Of a stretch of DNA of 32,573 nt, positions 7,663 through 16,446 are shown in pieces; positions within the stretch are counted from its first letter, which is position 1, and the number at the start of each line of letters is the position of its first letter. The stretch comes from an uncultured Methanobrevibacter sp. GTDB lineage: Archaea > Methanobacteriota > Methanobacteria > Methanobacteriales > Methanobacteriaceae. Both the position numbers and the translations under genes were made by a program. A model generated the notes under the pieces. The model was not told the origin of the DNA, did not search any database, and saw only the letters and a list, made by a program, of their open reading frames with translations. The stretch is from positions 1-32,573 of the forward strand of contig CACXWH010000016.1 of the NCBI GenBank assembly GCA_902771225.1, read 5' to 3'.

Positions 7663-9063
7663 TTAAATACCCTCTATTGAATCTTTAAAATTTCTCTCGA
7701 AGATAAATGCATTTGCAGGACAGCTATTCTTACAAGCTCCACAATATTCACATTTTTCTTCATTAACTATAAATTCACCATTAATTTCATCAATTGCTTC
7801 GTATGGACATATTTTATGACATAAACCACAATGCATGCATAATTTTTGGTCAATTAAATTAAAGCCACCAATAATTTTAGATTTATACATTGTTGTTCTA
7901 GGAATTGCATCAACAGGACAGTGAACAGCACAATTTTCACACAATATACATTTCTCCAAGTCTACAGATATTGTGCCTCTGTTTAATGTTATTGCATCCT
8001 CTTGACACTCTTCACAACATATTCCACAGGAAATACAATCATCCGAAACACTTCCATCCCAACTAGCCACTTTATATCCTCTAGCATTGACTACATCACA
8101 GACCTGAACACATTTTCCACAACTTACACAGAATCCGGAAAGTGTTGGAAGTTCTACTTCATCAAATTCATCGTAAATGAACATTTCATCATCTTCACGT
8201 AATGTTTTAACAGGACAATGACCAATAGCAATACTATGGGTCGAATCAACATCTTTAGTTGGATCGTATCTTAATTTATTATCATCTTGGATAAGAGAGC
8301 CATTTTCACATAAATCAGAACATAATCCACAGTTAAGACATGAGACAATGTGTCCATCTGTTTTTTGATTGATTTTATTGACAATAAGTTTAAAATCTTC
8401 CATAGAAATTGCATTGTGAGGACAGGCCTTCATACAATTTAAACAAAGCGTACAAGTTGTTTTGTTGATAATTTGAAGTTTACTCATTGAACCATTAGGA
8501 CAGACATCACTACAAATTCTACATTCACGGCAAATTCCTTCATCCCTATCCTGAACAACCTTAATTGCACTTGTTGGACAGTATTCAGCACATCTTCCGC
8601 AAAATATACATTCATCAAAATCTGTTCCAAAGTAACTTCTAGTTACTTCTTTTACTTTATTTTCTTTTATTGGAAGATTATCAATATTAGGAATTAGTAT
8701 ATTCATTGAATTAATGAAATTTAACTGTTTTTCACGTGTAAACTCAGCCCCATCTACTCTTGATGGACAAATTTCAGCACAAACACCACAGCGTGAACAT
8801 AAACCATAAACAATACCTTCTTCAATATGAATATTGTTTGTTGGGCAGTTATACATGCAGATTCCACAACCATTACATTTAGCCCTATCTATAACATATC
8901 CTCCATAATTATTAATGAATATAGCATCATTTGGACAGTTTTCATAACAAATTCCGCAAGTAAGACAACTAAAAGCTCTCCCATTAATTAAACGAATTGC
9001 TTTTGTAGGACATTGTTTAATACATTCTCCTTTTCCGTCACATGTATTAGTTGATAAAAACAC
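7663..9063 (-). CDS. ehbK: EhbK: polyferredoxin with 12 complete and one degenerate 4Fe-4S motif
   Basis: This 466-residue protein is almost entirely ferredoxin repeats. I count twelve complete CxxCxxCxxxC motifs, for example CLTCGICYENCP, CNGCGICMYNCP, CRECRICSDVCP and CEYCGACKNSCP. A thirteenth motif at the N-terminus (CDGKGECIKQCP, C8, C14 and C18) has Lys11 where the second cysteine should be. Such proteins act as electron wires or reservoirs. Here it would carry electrons from the hydrogenase to ferredoxin-dependent biosynthetic oxidoreductases. The start is GTG 9063, placed 5 bases after a GGGGGTG Shine-Dalgarno. An alternative name for such genes is generic polyferredoxin, but position makes ehbK secure. 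Confidence 0.94.
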   Translation of the reverse strand: MFLSTNTCDGKGECIKQCPTKAIRLINGRAFSCLTCGICYENCPNDAIFINNYGGYVIDRAKCNGCGICMYNCPTNNIHIEEGIVYGLCSRCGVCAEICPSRVDGAEFTREKQLNFINSMNILIPNIDNLPIKENKVKEVTRSYFGTDFDECIFCGRCAEYCPTSAIKVVQDRDEGICRECRICSDVCPNGSMSKLQIINKTTCTLCLNCMKACPHNAISMEDFKLIVNKINQKTDGHIVSCLNCGLCSDLCENGSLIQDDNKLRYDPTKDVDSTHSIAIGHCPVKTLREDDEMFIYDEFDEVELPTLSGFCVSCGKCVQVCDVVNARGYKVASWDGSVSDDCISCGICCEECQEDAITLNRGTISVDLEKCILCENCAVHCPVDAIPRTTMYKSKIIGGFNLIDQKLCMHCGLCHKICPYEAIDEINGEFIVNEEKCEYCGACKNSCPANAFIFERNFKDSIEGI

Positions 9064-9074
9064 TTTAACACCCC

Positions 9075-9326
9075 CTAGCTACTCCTTGCGAATATGAATT
9101 TTGACAACAAAATACCGATTAAAGCAGATACAAATCCAGTTGACAATGGAACATAATCATAAAATGGGAATTCACCAATTTGCCATGCCATTATTAAAGC
9201 TGCTATTATGATTATCACATACGAAGAAGCTGTAAATGATGTATCACTAATATTATCAGTTTTAATTTGAGATCCAATAATTAAACCCAATATGAATCCA
9301 AATAGAATTGGTCCTATAGATATCAT
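9075..9326 (-). CDS. ehbJ: EhbJ: small membrane subunit of Ehb
   Basis: This 83-residue hydrophobic protein has about three predicted membrane helices (IGPILFGFILGLIIG, SYVIIIIAALIMAW, GFVSALIGILL). No domain is recognisable beyond its position between the MnhB-like ehbI and the polyferredoxin. It starts at ATG 9326 in an ATGA overlap with the ehbI stop. It is presumably a structural part of the membrane arm, and the specific role is unknown. Confidence 0.82.
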   Translation of the reverse strand: MISIGPILFGFILGLIIGSQIKTDNISDTSFTASSYVIIIIAALIMAWQIGEFPFYDYVPLSTGFVSALIGILLSKFIFARSS

Positions 9327-9796
9327 TTGTCAACATCCCCTTCAACGAATTTTTTAAAGCCAGCAAATGCAATTACAATAGCGCTTAACCCCACAAATAC
9401 TTTTAAACCTACAAAAATATTTAAGTAAGGAATAATACCTGCATTAGTTACATCAGGATAATGGAATATTGTTTGAATAGATGCAGGAATAACGTTTAAT
9501 AAATCTGTTCCAACATTATACAAGAAAAATCCTCCTGCAAATAAACCCACTAAACCTAAAACAATAAATCCTAATGCTCCAATTGATTCGAATATTTCAA
9601 TATAAGTATGTGAAAATTCCAGAGGAGAATTACCGATTCCATAAATAAGAACTGATAATATCACACCAGAAGCAATCATTGCCCCACCTTGGAAACCTCC
9701 ACCAGGAGTTATGTGTCCTCCAAGAATAGTCATAATACCCAAACAAATTAAAATTATTGAAATTGGTAAAGCTATTAATTTTAGAATTTGACTCAT
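9323..9796 (-). CDS. ehbI: EhbI: MnhB/MrpB-like membrane subunit
   Basis: This 157-residue protein with about four helices carries the MnhB signature GGHITPGGGFQGGAM (about residues 26-40), typical of Mrp antiporter subunit B and the homologous subunits of membrane-bound hydrogenases. In those complexes this subunit lies in the cation-translocating membrane arm. The long loop after residue 85 (YNVGTDLLNVIPASIQ) is extra relative to a minimal MnhB. ATG 9796 follows AGGAGG and overlaps the end of ehbH by four bases. Confidence 0.9.
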   Translation of the reverse strand: MSQILKLIALPISIILICLGIMTILGGHITPGGGFQGGAMIASGVILSVLIYGIGNSPLEFSHTYIEIFESIGALGFIVLGLVGLFAGGFFLYNVGTDLLNVIPASIQTIFHYPDVTNAGIIPYLNIFVGLKVFVGLSAIVIAFAGFKKFVEGDVDK

Positions 9797-10068
9797 AGTT
9801 TACCTCCTAATCTTCCTCTTCCAAATACAAGTAAAACCACAAGTCCTGCAGTTAAAAGTATAATTGATTCACCTAAAGTATCATAACCTCTGAAATCGAA
9901 AATAACCGCTGTTACCATATTTGGTGCTATTTTAGTTCCCAATGAATTATAAATATTACTTACACCAGGAGTAATTATTTTACTAACGTGGAAAACTGCA
10001 TCAAACAATGTAACAGCCAATATTGAAGTCATGACAGCAGCAAATAGATTTCTAATAGTGTTAGACAA
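9793..10068 (-). CDS. ehbH: EhbH: MbhE/MrpA C-terminus-like membrane subunit
   Basis: The recognisable part is VTAVIFDFRGYDTLGES, the conserved segment found at the C-terminal end of MrpA and in MbhE-type subunits, followed by a final helix ending in GRGRLGG. I place the start at TTG 10068 (MSNTIRNLFAAV), 5 bases after GGGGTGG, giving 91 residues. The longer reading from ATG 10098 would bury that Shine-Dalgarno and overlap ehbG by 38 bases. It is part of the antiporter-like membrane arm. Confidence 0.85.
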   Translation of the reverse strand: MSNTIRNLFAAVMTSILAVTLFDAVFHVSKIITPGVSNIYNSLGTKIAPNMVTAVIFDFRGYDTLGESIILLTAGLVVLLVFGRGRLGGKL

Positions 10069-10396
10069 GTAAACCACCCCAGTATAAGAATACTGCAATT
10101 AAACCTAAAGTAATAATTGCATAGAATAACATTTTATTAAGTGAATCCTCCTGTTCAATTTTAAACTTAGGAATAAGAGGAATACTCGTTATTAACACGA
10201 CAGCCAATATTAAAGTAACTAAACCTGCGAGTAAAACACTAATATGCCTAAGCAATAAGCTAGCAATTACTATTGAAACAATTATAAATATTTCTGCAGT
10301 AAGACTTCCTGAAACATCAGCATTAGTTACCGGACCAGGAGAGAATAACTTCTTAAATTTTTTAACAACATCAAATATTTGATCATAAAGCTTCAT
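10061..10396 (-). CDS. ehbG: EhbG: membrane subunit of Ehb
   Basis: This 111-residue protein has a charged N-terminus ([24 protein letters not shown]) followed by about three helices. No wider family is recognised by eye. Identification rests on position after the NuoN/MnhD-like ehbF and before ehbH in the conserved operon. ATG 10396 follows AGGAGG and overlaps the ehbF stop by four bases. Confidence 0.83.
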   Translation of the reverse strand: MKLYDQIFDVVKKFKKLFSPGPVTNADVSGSLTAEIFIIVSIVIASLLLRHISVLLAGLVTLILAVVLITSIPLIPKFKIEQEDSLNKMLFYAIITLGLIAVFLYWGGLLV

Positions 10397-11850
10397 AGTA
10401 ACAAGCCTCCTACATAATTAGAAATTCCACTTGTTACCACATCAGGGAATAAACCTAATGCAATAATAACAACTAATAATACGAACATAGCGAAAACCAT
10501 TGCCTTTGGAACATCTTTATCCACAACTTCTAAATCATGTGGTTTTGGACTTAAAAACATAGAGTAGAATGTTTTAACAAATACTACAAAAGTAGCAATG
10601 CTGACCATAATAGCTAAAATGGACAATTCGGGAAAACCACAACTTAAAGAAGCTTGAACAAGCATTAATTTAGATTGGAAACCACTTAAAGGAGGTACTC
10701 CAGCCATAGCTAAACCACCAACCAATAACATGATTCCAACTTTAGGGTGATAAGCTAAAAGACCACCTAATTTACGAGTATCAACCTCATTAGTAGCATT
10801 TACAATAGCTCCAAATCCAATGAATAATAATGCAGTGATAACAATTTCATTTAAAGCCTGGAACAAACCAGCAGTTATTGCAAATTGAGTACCAAGACCA
10901 ATACCCAAACCTATAAAACCAAGTTCTCCAACAGCCAAAAATCCAATCATACGCCTAAAGTCTGTTTGAGTTAAAGCCATAGATACACCCAATATCATCG
11001 CAATAACAGAGAATAATACTATAAGAACCTCAAATATTGGTAAAGTTGAATATATTCTAAACATTATAAGTACAATTGAAATCATTGAAATAACAGTAAA
11101 TGATTGGAGTAAAGCTGCGCCATGAGGTTCTGCTTTACTGTAAATCCCTGATTTAATAGTGTGGAATGGTGGAAGACCAGAGGCATATAACCATCCAAAG
11201 AATATTAAACCTAAGGATAATAAAAATACTGGAGAAGTAGCATCTATAAGACCGCCACGTATTATTGCTACAATATCAGTGACATTAACAGTACCTGTAA
11301 TAGCTAATAAAAATCCAATACCTAAAAGCATTATTGGGCTTCCAATAGAACCCAGAATCATGTATTTTAAAGCCATTTCATAACTGTAATCAATTGATGA
11401 AGCCGCTACAATACCTACCTGTGCAAGTGCCAATATTTCAAAGAACACAAACATATGGAATATATCGTCAGTTAATAATAATGCGGTTACAGCAGCAGTG
11501 CCCATAAATAATAAGAATAAATAAGGGCCTGAAACATTTTTATACTTAGTTAAGTAAATAAAGACAACTAAAAATGTCAAAAGACCTATCATTCCAATGA
11601 ATATCTGTTGCATGAAATTAAAGGAATATGTAATCGCCGGATGATAAATTATGTTTGTCACATTATCCGTCATCGGCTGATATCCTCCGAAGTAATGTAG
11701 GCCGTAATTTGATAGCAATGGAATAATCGGCAAACAAATTGCAACTACCAAGGCCAAAATCCTAATAAATTTTTCATATTTTGAAAAAGCACTTAAAAGT
11801 AAAGCTGCCATCATAGGAACAATAACCATTAATGGAATAAGTTCATTCAT
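10393..11850 (-). CDS. ehbF: EhbF: NuoN/MnhD-like proton/sodium-translocating subunit
   Basis: This 485-residue protein has about 14 helices and belongs to the NuoL/M/N-MrpD antiporter family. Characteristic points are [13 protein letters not shown], with the conserved glutamate of helix 5, and [13 protein letters not shown], with the lysine/histidine loop around helix 7-8. The segment [17 protein letters not shown] matches the broken-helix 12 region seen in family members. It is the main ion-pumping subunit of Ehb, and whether it moves H+ or Na+ cannot be told here. ATG 11850 follows AGGAGGAAT and overlaps ehbE by 8 bases. Confidence 0.93.
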   Translation of the reverse strand: MNELIPLMVIVPMMAALLLSAFSKYEKFIRILALVVAICLPIIPLLSNYGLHYFGGYQPMTDNVTNIIYHPAITYSFNFMQQIFIGMIGLLTFLVVFIYLTKYKNVSGPYLFLLFMGTAAVTALLLTDDIFHMFVFFEILALAQVGIVAASSIDYSYEMALKYMILGSIGSPIMLLGIGFLLAITGTVNVTDIVAIIRGGLIDATSPVFLLSLGLIFFGWLYASGLPPFHTIKSGIYSKAEPHGAALLQSFTVISMISIVLIMFRIYSTLPIFEVLIVLFSVIAMILGVSMALTQTDFRRMIGFLAVGELGFIGLGIGLGTQFAITAGLFQALNEIVITALLFIGFGAIVNATNEVDTRKLGGLLAYHPKVGIMLLVGGLAMAGVPPLSGFQSKLMLVQASLSCGFPELSILAIMVSIATFVVFVKTFYSMFLSPKPHDLEVVDKDVPKAMVFAMFVLLVVIIALGLFPDVVTSGISNYVGGLLL

Positions 11851-12232
11851 TGTATTCCTCCTGTTTAGATGTGTCAGCTAACATTACACTAGTACTTAAA
11901 GTTCCATACTTTCTATAAAGAACCATTACTAAAGCAAGCATGACTGCAAGGGTACTAGCCCCAATTACTATACTAGTAAGTACTAAACCATAAGGTAACG
12001 GATAAGATGCATGTGATGCAAACCATGTTGGATCCATATCTGGAGTTAAAATTGGAACGATTCCACCAGCTTTATAACCAATTCCAACAATGAATAAATT
12101 AGCTCCCTCTTCTATAAAGCTAATACCTATGATTTTTTTAATAATATTATCTACAAAGATTGCAGCATAAAGACCAATAACAACTAAAGCAATAGATGTA
12201 AATAATATAGCAAGTTGAGTTTCAGCCATCAT
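11843..12232 (-). CDS. ehbE: EhbE: NuoK/MnhC-like membrane subunit
   Basis: This 129-residue, three-helix protein belongs to the NuoK/MrpC family. The segment [25 protein letters not shown] matches the family's conserved LT-x-IVI-x-A motif in the last helix. An internal loop of about 15 residues ([16 protein letters not shown]) lengthens it relative to NuoK. It lies between DUF4040-like ehbD and ehbF, reproducing the Mrp order. The start is ATG 12232, which overlaps the ehbD stop. A second ATG three bases later is an equally possible start. Confidence 0.9.
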   Translation of the reverse strand: MMAETQLAILFTSIALVVIGLYAAIFVDNIIKKIIGISFIEEGANLFIVGIGYKAGGIVPILTPDMDPTWFASHASYPLPYGLVLTSIVIGASTLAVMLALVMVLYRKYGTLSTSVMLADTSKQEEYNE

Positions 12233-12462
12233 GCATCACCCCTTTGTGTTTTTTTAACAGCCAAAGCAATAAATACCGGTACAATAGCTGCACCAACAAT
12301 AGCTTGAGTTAATGCAACATCAGGTGCAAGTAATATTTGGAATAAAACCGCAAGTGCACCGCCGGAAAATCCAGTTAATATTGCTGCTTTTAATAAATCT
12401 TTCTGAATAAGAGCAAGAATGGCACTTAAAATAGTTATAATCATTAATATAAATTCAATCAT
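12229..12462 (-). CDS. ehbD: EhbD: DUF4040/MbhD-like membrane subunit
   Basis: This 77-residue hydrophobic protein contains [17 protein letters not shown] and [17 protein letters not shown], the DUF4040 motif found in the middle of MrpA and in MbhD. I choose ATG 12462 because the upstream in-frame TTG (12477) lies in front of, and its following codons form, the Shine-Dalgarno GAGGAGG. With this start the gene begins just after the ehbC stop instead of overlapping it by 14 bases. It forms part of the antiporter-like membrane arm. Confidence 0.9.
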   Translation of the reverse strand: MIEFILMIITILSAILALIQKDLLKAAILTGFSGGALAVLFQILLAPDVALTQAIVGAAIVPVFIALAVKKTQRGDA

Positions 12463-12463
12463 C

Positions 12464-12889
12464 TTACTCCTCCTCAATATCTAAAGTTGAAATTGTGAAA
12501 CGATCATCCGCCTTAAGTTTTTCAGAATCCACATCTTCTAATTCTTGAATCTTAGATTTGTGAACTACAAACGGGTTTGGATTTTCCACATCTTCTTCAA
12601 CAATGTTTAACTCTGCATTATTCTCAACATCTTCACTTTTATAGAATGCATTAGCTATTGCATGAGCTGTAAACGGTGCTAAAATAAAGTATATTGCTGC
12701 AAGCAAATATTGGCCTAAGCCAATCATTGCAATAATGCAAGCAATATCAAATACTCCAACAATATGAATTCTTCCATAAACAACGTTTTTCATATCTTTA
12801 GAAAGACTTACAAGACCTACAGCAGACACAATTACTAAAAATGCTGCAATTAATAGGAGGATTGATTGTATATACTCAACAACCATCAT
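12464..12889 (-). CDS. ehbC: EhbC: MnhG/MrpG-like membrane subunit with charged C-tail
   Basis: The first 85 residues resemble MrpG ([27 protein letters not shown] and a loop before a third helix [19 protein letters not shown]). The last 50 residues are acidic and soluble ([19 protein letters not shown] and onward), a tail absent from short MrpG proteins that may contact cytoplasmic subunits. The ATG overlaps the ehbB stop in ATGATG after GGAGGTGAT. Confidence 0.88.
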   Translation of the reverse strand: MMVVEYIQSILLLIAAFLVIVSAVGLVSLSKDMKNVVYGRIHIVGVFDIACIIAMIGLGQYLLAAIYFILAPFTAHAIANAFYKSEDVENNAELNIVEEDVENPNPFVVHKSKIQELEDVDSEKLKADDRFTISTLDIEEE

Positions 12890-13149
12890 TTATCACCTCC
12901 TGCAACAACAGCAAAAGCAACAGTACCTACAAATCCAAAGAATATTAAAGCTAATGATATATCCCTATAAAAAGTGAGATTATACAAACTACCAAAAGCA
13001 AGTAAAGCTATAGCAAATGCTACAACTACAACGGAACTTCCAAGCAATCCCATTGAGGTAGTTTTGTAAGCACTTACCCTTAGAGCAACAATCATCATTA
13101 TGACGAATGCTATTATTAAAATATATTTTGAAATAATCAATATGTCCAT
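12886..13149 (-). CDS. ehbB: EhbB: MnhF/MrpF-like membrane subunit
   Basis: This 87-residue protein has three helices and the arrangement of MrpF: an N-terminal helix, RVSAYKTTSMGLLGSSVVVV, then YRDISLALIFFGFVGTVAF. It starts at ATG 13149, 47 bases after the ehbA stop. This is the only sizeable gap in the operon and shows no clear hairpin. It is part of the ion-translocating module. Confidence 0.88.
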   Translation of the reverse strand: MDILIISKYILIIAFVIMMIVALRVSAYKTTSMGLLGSSVVVVAFAIALLAFGSLYNLTFYRDISLALIFFGFVGTVAFAVVAGGDK

Positions 13150-13196
13150 TAATATCCCACTCGATTAATTTAAATATAAAGAAGACTTCTCTTAAG

Positions 13197-13511
13197 CTAC
13201 TCTAACATCTTCTTAATATATGGTTCAAAAGGAATAATATCCTCCCTACTTCTTGGAGAAATAGCAGCTACTTTAATAATTTGATTTTCAGAATCTAAAT
13301 CTACAGATAAAGTTCCTGGAGTTAATGAAATACTATTTGCCAAAATTGTCTGAGAAACAGGTCTTTTTAAAACTGTTTCAACATCAATAACTACAGGATT
13401 AATATCTCTTCTCATAATCTTATTAAAAGCAACATCAATCGTTGATTTAATAATTTCATAAATAAGGTCTAAGAAATAAATAATTCCATACCCAATTCTA
13501 GTCAAAAACAT
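13197..13511 (-). CDS. ehbA: EhbA: MnhE/MrpE-like subunit, first gene of the ehb operon
   Basis: This 104-residue protein resembles MrpE. It has a single N-terminal hydrophobic segment (IGYGIIYFLDLIYEIIKSTIDVAF) followed by a soluble domain containing SQTILANSISLTPGTLSVDL, the hallmark MrpE segment. MrpE proteins usually have a longer membrane portion, so this is a short form. ATG 13511 follows GGAG at eight bases. The transcript probably begins around 13535, downstream of a TATA-like sequence and close to a palindrome at 13541-13556. Confidence 0.9.
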   Translation of the reverse strand: MFLTRIGYGIIYFLDLIYEIIKSTIDVAFNKIMRRDINPVVIDVETVLKRPVSQTILANSISLTPGTLSVDLDSENQIIKVAAISPRSREDIIPFEPYIKKMLE

Positions 13512-13540
13512 TAAACAAGCTCCATTTCATTTGAATTTAA

Positions 13541-13570
13541 AGTCAAAAAGTTGACTATATAATTATACAG
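13541..13570 (-). promoter_or_regulatory. ehb operon promoter with palindromic candidate operator
   Basis: On the minus strand TGTATAATTATATAG (13556-13570) resembles an archaeal TATA box. Initiation would be expected around 13535, leaving a leader of about 25 bases before ATG 13511. Between the two lies AGTCAAAAAGTTGACT (13541-13556), a perfect inverted repeat with six-base arms and a four-base spacer. A repressor bound there would block TBP or polymerase. The operator role is inferred from position and symmetry only. Confidence 0.5.
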
Positions 13571-13797
13571 TAATATTTATCATGATTATTTATTATAAAT
13601 GTATGCTTTTAGATGAAAAATGTATAATTAACTTAAATTAAAATAGATAAAAATTTAAACAAATATTTTTTACTGCCTAAAAAAATTATTTGAAAATATA
13701 ATAACGGCCAATCATAATTTAAAAAAATATCCAAAAAAACAATTAAATTAACAAATACCTGATTTATAATAAAAGTACATACACAAAAAAAGTTAAA

Positions 13798-13847
13798 AAA
13801 ATATTTATATCATCAAGAGCAAATTTAGTTATGCCTAAATTTAGGTG
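13798..13847 (+). promoter_or_regulatory. ACR3-like gene promoter with composite TTTAGG/CCTAAA palindromes
   Basis: A TATA-like AAATATTTATAT lies at about 13799-13810, so initiation is expected near 13835. Overlapping that point is TTTAGTTATGCCTAAA (13824-13839, arms TTTAG and CTAAA), which shares CCTAAA with a second perfect palindrome CCTAAATTTAGG (13834-13845). The pattern resembles DtxR/IdeR-type metalloregulator boxes (TTAGGTTAGCCTAACCTAA-like). The regulator and its signal are inferred. The Shine-Dalgarno GGTG (13844-13847) sits inside the right arm. Confidence 0.5.
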
Positions 13848-13853
13848 TTTCAT

Positions 13854-14819
13854 ATGAATTTAATTGAAAAGTTAGAACCCGCAATTTTAATATTTGCAAT
13901 AATAATAGGCTTAACATTAAGTGATATTAAGATATTATCCAACAATATTGGAAATTTAATTAATTTATTCTTATGCATAATGTTGTATGGTATATTTCTA
14001 GAAGTTCCTCTCAAAAACTTAAAAAAAAGTTTTAAAAATATTAAATTTAGTTCTACAAGCATCATGATAAATTTTATATGGACACCAATATTTGGGTACT
14101 TTTTAGGAAATCTATTTTTAAATGGAAATATGGATATTTTCATTGGATTTTTCATGTTAATCCTAACCCCATGTACAGATTGGTATTTAATATTTACTAA
14201 AATAGCAAAAGGAGACTTGAACTTAAGTTTATCTATACTTCCAATTAATTTGATTCTGCAAATCGTATTGTTGCCAATTTACTTGATAATATTTTTCTCA
14301 AGCAATGATACAATAAATTACAGTAATTTAGTATATTCATTAATAATAGTTATTGTAATTCCTTTTTTATCAGCACAAATTACTAAATTAATTTTAAATA
14401 ATAAATTAAAAGAAATAACTAATTTTTTCTCAAAATATCAAATTGTATTTTTAGCGCTAGCAGTATTTGCAATATTTAACAGCCAAGGAAATCAATTATT
14501 TGGGCATTTGAATTCTGTTTTAACAATATTTATACCATTAATAATTTTCTTTATTACAACTACCCTCATTGATTTATTATTAAGTGAACAAATTCATTTA
14601 ACATATGAAGAATATGCTAGCCTAACTATGACAACACTGGCACGTAACTCACCATTAGCACTAGCCATTGCAATAAACTCATTTCCTAATCATGAATTGA
14701 TAATTATTGCACTTGTAATTGGTCCTTTAATAGAATTACCTATTTTATACTTAGTTTCCAGATTTGCTTTATGGATAAAAAAATCAGGTTTATTTTTTAC
14801 CTGCAGACTTAAAATTTAA
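13854..14819 (+). CDS. ACR3-like arsenite efflux / bile acid:sodium symporter superfamily permease
   Basis: This 321-residue protein has about ten hydrophobic helices. LTPCTDWYLIFTKIAKGDLNL (about residues 105-125) matches the ACR3 motif in which a cysteine in the fourth helix (here C107) is needed for arsenite transport. The late segment TTLARNSPLALAIAI also fits the family. ACR3 pumps export arsenite as an anion, but other members of the superfamily move organic anions, so the substrate is not certain. No arsR or arsenate reductase gene is nearby. I prefer ATG 13854 to GTG 13845 because the GTG is part of the GGTG Shine-Dalgarno six bases upstream of the ATG. Expression is probably controlled by the palindromes in its promoter. 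Confidence 0.75.
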   Translation: MNLIEKLEPAILIFAIIIGLTLSDIKILSNNIGNLINLFLCIMLYGIFLEVPLKNLKKSFKNIKFSSTSIMINFIWTPIFGYFLGNLFLNGNMDIFIGFFMLILTPCTDWYLIFTKIAKGDLNLSLSILPINLILQIVLLPIYLIIFFSSNDTINYSNLVYSLIIVIVIPFLSAQITKLILNNKLKEITNFFSKYQIVFLALAVFAIFNSQGNQLFGHLNSVLTIFIPLIIFFITTTLIDLLLSEQIHLTYEEYASLTMTTLARNSPLALAIAINSFPNHELIIIALVIGPLIELPILYLVSRFALWIKKSGLFFTCRLKI

Positions 14820-14882
14820 TACATATATCAAATATTTACTTAGAGATTGTTTCATAAATAATTAAGAATATTGTTGTAGAAT

Positions 14883-15584
14883 TTAATAGTTTATAACTAT
14901 CTCAAAAAGTGAAAATAAAAAAGGAATGCGATAAATTAAAGCCAGAACAATTAAAATAAATATTGAAGCTCTAGCAAAATTTTTATAATAAGTTTTAGAG
15001 GATATTGGAGAAAATAATTTAACTCCCGCTGGTGTTGTGGCATCAAGCACTATATGTGAAAACAAACCTAAAAATAAAGACAAAACAATTTGAATATATG
15101 TTATTTCAAATATTTGTAAAATAACTACTGAAATAAAGAATAACGAAATAAAAATCGGCAATAATCTTTTATTTAAGAATAAAAAACTCAAAAGTCCAAT
15201 CAATACTGCAATTAAGTAATTATTTGAAAGAGTAGTTACATTGACAATTAATTGCCAAGACCAGATTAACATTAATGCAATAGCCGAAGCCAATATTATA
15301 ATCCCAGGGATGGAATGTGTAAAACTTCTGTGTTCAGAAAAATAAAACGTTACACCTAAAAATACTATAATTAAACCAACATAATAAGGTAAATTTAAGA
15401 CATATAATGATATAAAAACCAATAGTCCCAAAATTATCAGCTTATAAACATGTTCTTTTCGGAATTTATGATCAAAATCTGGAACATTAGCACCAATTAT
15501 GACCAAGGCAATTACGAGAGGATTGAATGAATATAATAATGCCAAAATTAGTGCAAATAAAGAATGGGCCTTATAAGAAGACAA
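14883..15584 (-). CDS. YdjM-like (DUF457) membrane-bound predicted metal-dependent hydrolase
   Basis: This protein of about 233 residues with several helices has the motifs of the YdjM/DUF457 family: ANVPDFDHKF, HRSFTHSIPG and SHIVLDATTPAGVKLFSP. The conserved His and Asp residues are thought to bind metal. The reaction is unknown. Relatives in bacteria are LexA-regulated inner-membrane proteins. I choose TTG 15584 as start, six bases after the Shine-Dalgarno GGTG. The in-frame GTG (15593) and ATG (15590) overlap or abut that site. No operon partner is evident. Confidence 0.78.
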   Translation of the reverse strand: MSSYKAHSLFALILALLYSFNPLVIALVIIGANVPDFDHKFRKEHVYKLIILGLLVFISLYVLNLPYYVGLIIVFLGVTFYFSEHRSFTHSIPGIIILASAIALMLIWSWQLIVNVTTLSNNYLIAVLIGLLSFLFLNKRLLPIFISLFFISVVILQIFEITYIQIVLSLFLGLFSHIVLDATTPAGVKLFSPISSKTYYKNFARASIFILIVLALIYRIPFLFSLFEIVINY

Positions 15585-15654
15585 AATCATCACCTTATTC
15601 TAATATATCTTTAATATATAAAATAAGTAAATAGCGGTAGCATCTGACAAGTAT

Positions 15655-16395
15655 TCAAAATCCAAAATACTCTAAAAAGCTTTTCATCTGCTCTAAAGAT
15701 TTTTCAAAACTTCCTTTTCCAACAGATGCGAAAGGAGAGAGAACTTCACAAGTAACGGCAGGTATTCCTCTTAAATTACATGTATCTTCAACAGCACCTT
15801 TATATAGTGAACCTGCCATATCATAGTCAATAATTTCACTGCCTACAGTTTTAGAAATATATTGTGCTATTAAAACACTTTCAGGAGTGGGATTTTTTGA
15901 AGAAAATACTGATTCAAACCCCGGATTACTATTATATGCCGTTGAGTGAAAATCGCCGACAAAATCTATCCCCAACTCTTCAATACATTGAATAATCCTA
16001 TTACTTAAAGAATTTTGGATATGTGCCGCCCTATTCAAATCAACATTATTAAATGCCCTTTCGTTGTTCATTGTTGATTTTGGACTAGCGAAGGGAATAA
16101 AATAAATAGTATTATTTAAATCCATGTTCATCAATTGATTTAATAATTTCAAATTAGCTAATTGTGGAGGCAATTCATTACCATGAACCCCCGATAAAAT
16201 AAGCAATTTTTTACCGGAACTTCCCATTTTAAAAATAGGAGTTCCATAAATACAAGATTTTAAAATGAATTTAGAAAATGGAGTTAAATTAATTTTTTCA
16301 AAAATATTCCTATTTCTAGCAATATATCCTTTTGATAAAAAAGAAACATATGACATTTCCACATTTTTAAAATCATTCAGAATATCGAAATCCAT
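15655..16395 (-). CDS. Succinylglutamate desuccinylase/aspartoacylase (AstE/AspA) family zinc hydrolase
   Basis: This 246-residue protein shows the carboxypeptidase-like zinc site of the family: GVHGNE (H71 and E74), the substrate-binding NNVDLNR, GDFHST (H150), and the catalytic glutamate in AVTCEVLSP near the C-terminus. Such enzymes cleave N-acyl groups from amino acids or act on small carboxylates. The natural substrate here is unknown. It lacks the C-terminal beta domain of full-length AspA, so it is a short form. ATG 16395 has no Shine-Dalgarno, but a TATA-like AATATTAAATAAG about 27-35 bases upstream suggests a nearly leaderless transcript. It is divergent from the helicase with a 51-base gap. 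Confidence 0.8.
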   Translation of the reverse strand: MDFDILNDFKNVEMSYVSFLSKGYIARNRNIFEKINLTPFSKFILKSCIYGTPIFKMGSSGKKLLILSGVHGNELPPQLANLKLLNQLMNMDLNNTIYFIPFASPKSTMNNERAFNNVDLNRAAHIQNSLSNRIIQCIEELGIDFVGDFHSTAYNSNPGFESVFSSKNPTPESVLIAQYISKTVGSEIIDYDMAGSLYKGAVEDTCNLRGIPAVTCEVLSPFASVGKGSFEKSLEQMKSFLEYFGF

Positions 16396-16446
16396 ATTTA
16401 TTAATTAAATCAAAACCTTATTTAATATTTTTTTGTTGGGATAAAA

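Larger units (their letters stand above)
13512..13853. other. Divergent intergenic region between ehbA and the ACR3-like gene
   Basis: This stretch of about 340 bases without a gene is extremely AT-rich. It holds the ehb promoter and its palindrome at the left end and the ACR3-like promoter and operator at the right end. The middle (about 13575-13790) contains poly-A/T tracts and no convincing coding frame, RNA gene or repeat. Confidence 0.6.

Noticed and set aside
10069-10098. Upstream ATG start for EhbH
   Set aside because: The GGGGTGG Shine-Dalgarno lies downstream of it, directly before TTG 10068, and the longer reading would overlap ehbG by 38 bases.
13850-14155. Minus-strand frame inside the ACR3-like gene
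   Set aside because: It is antisense to a recognisable permease, with no start signal or family features.
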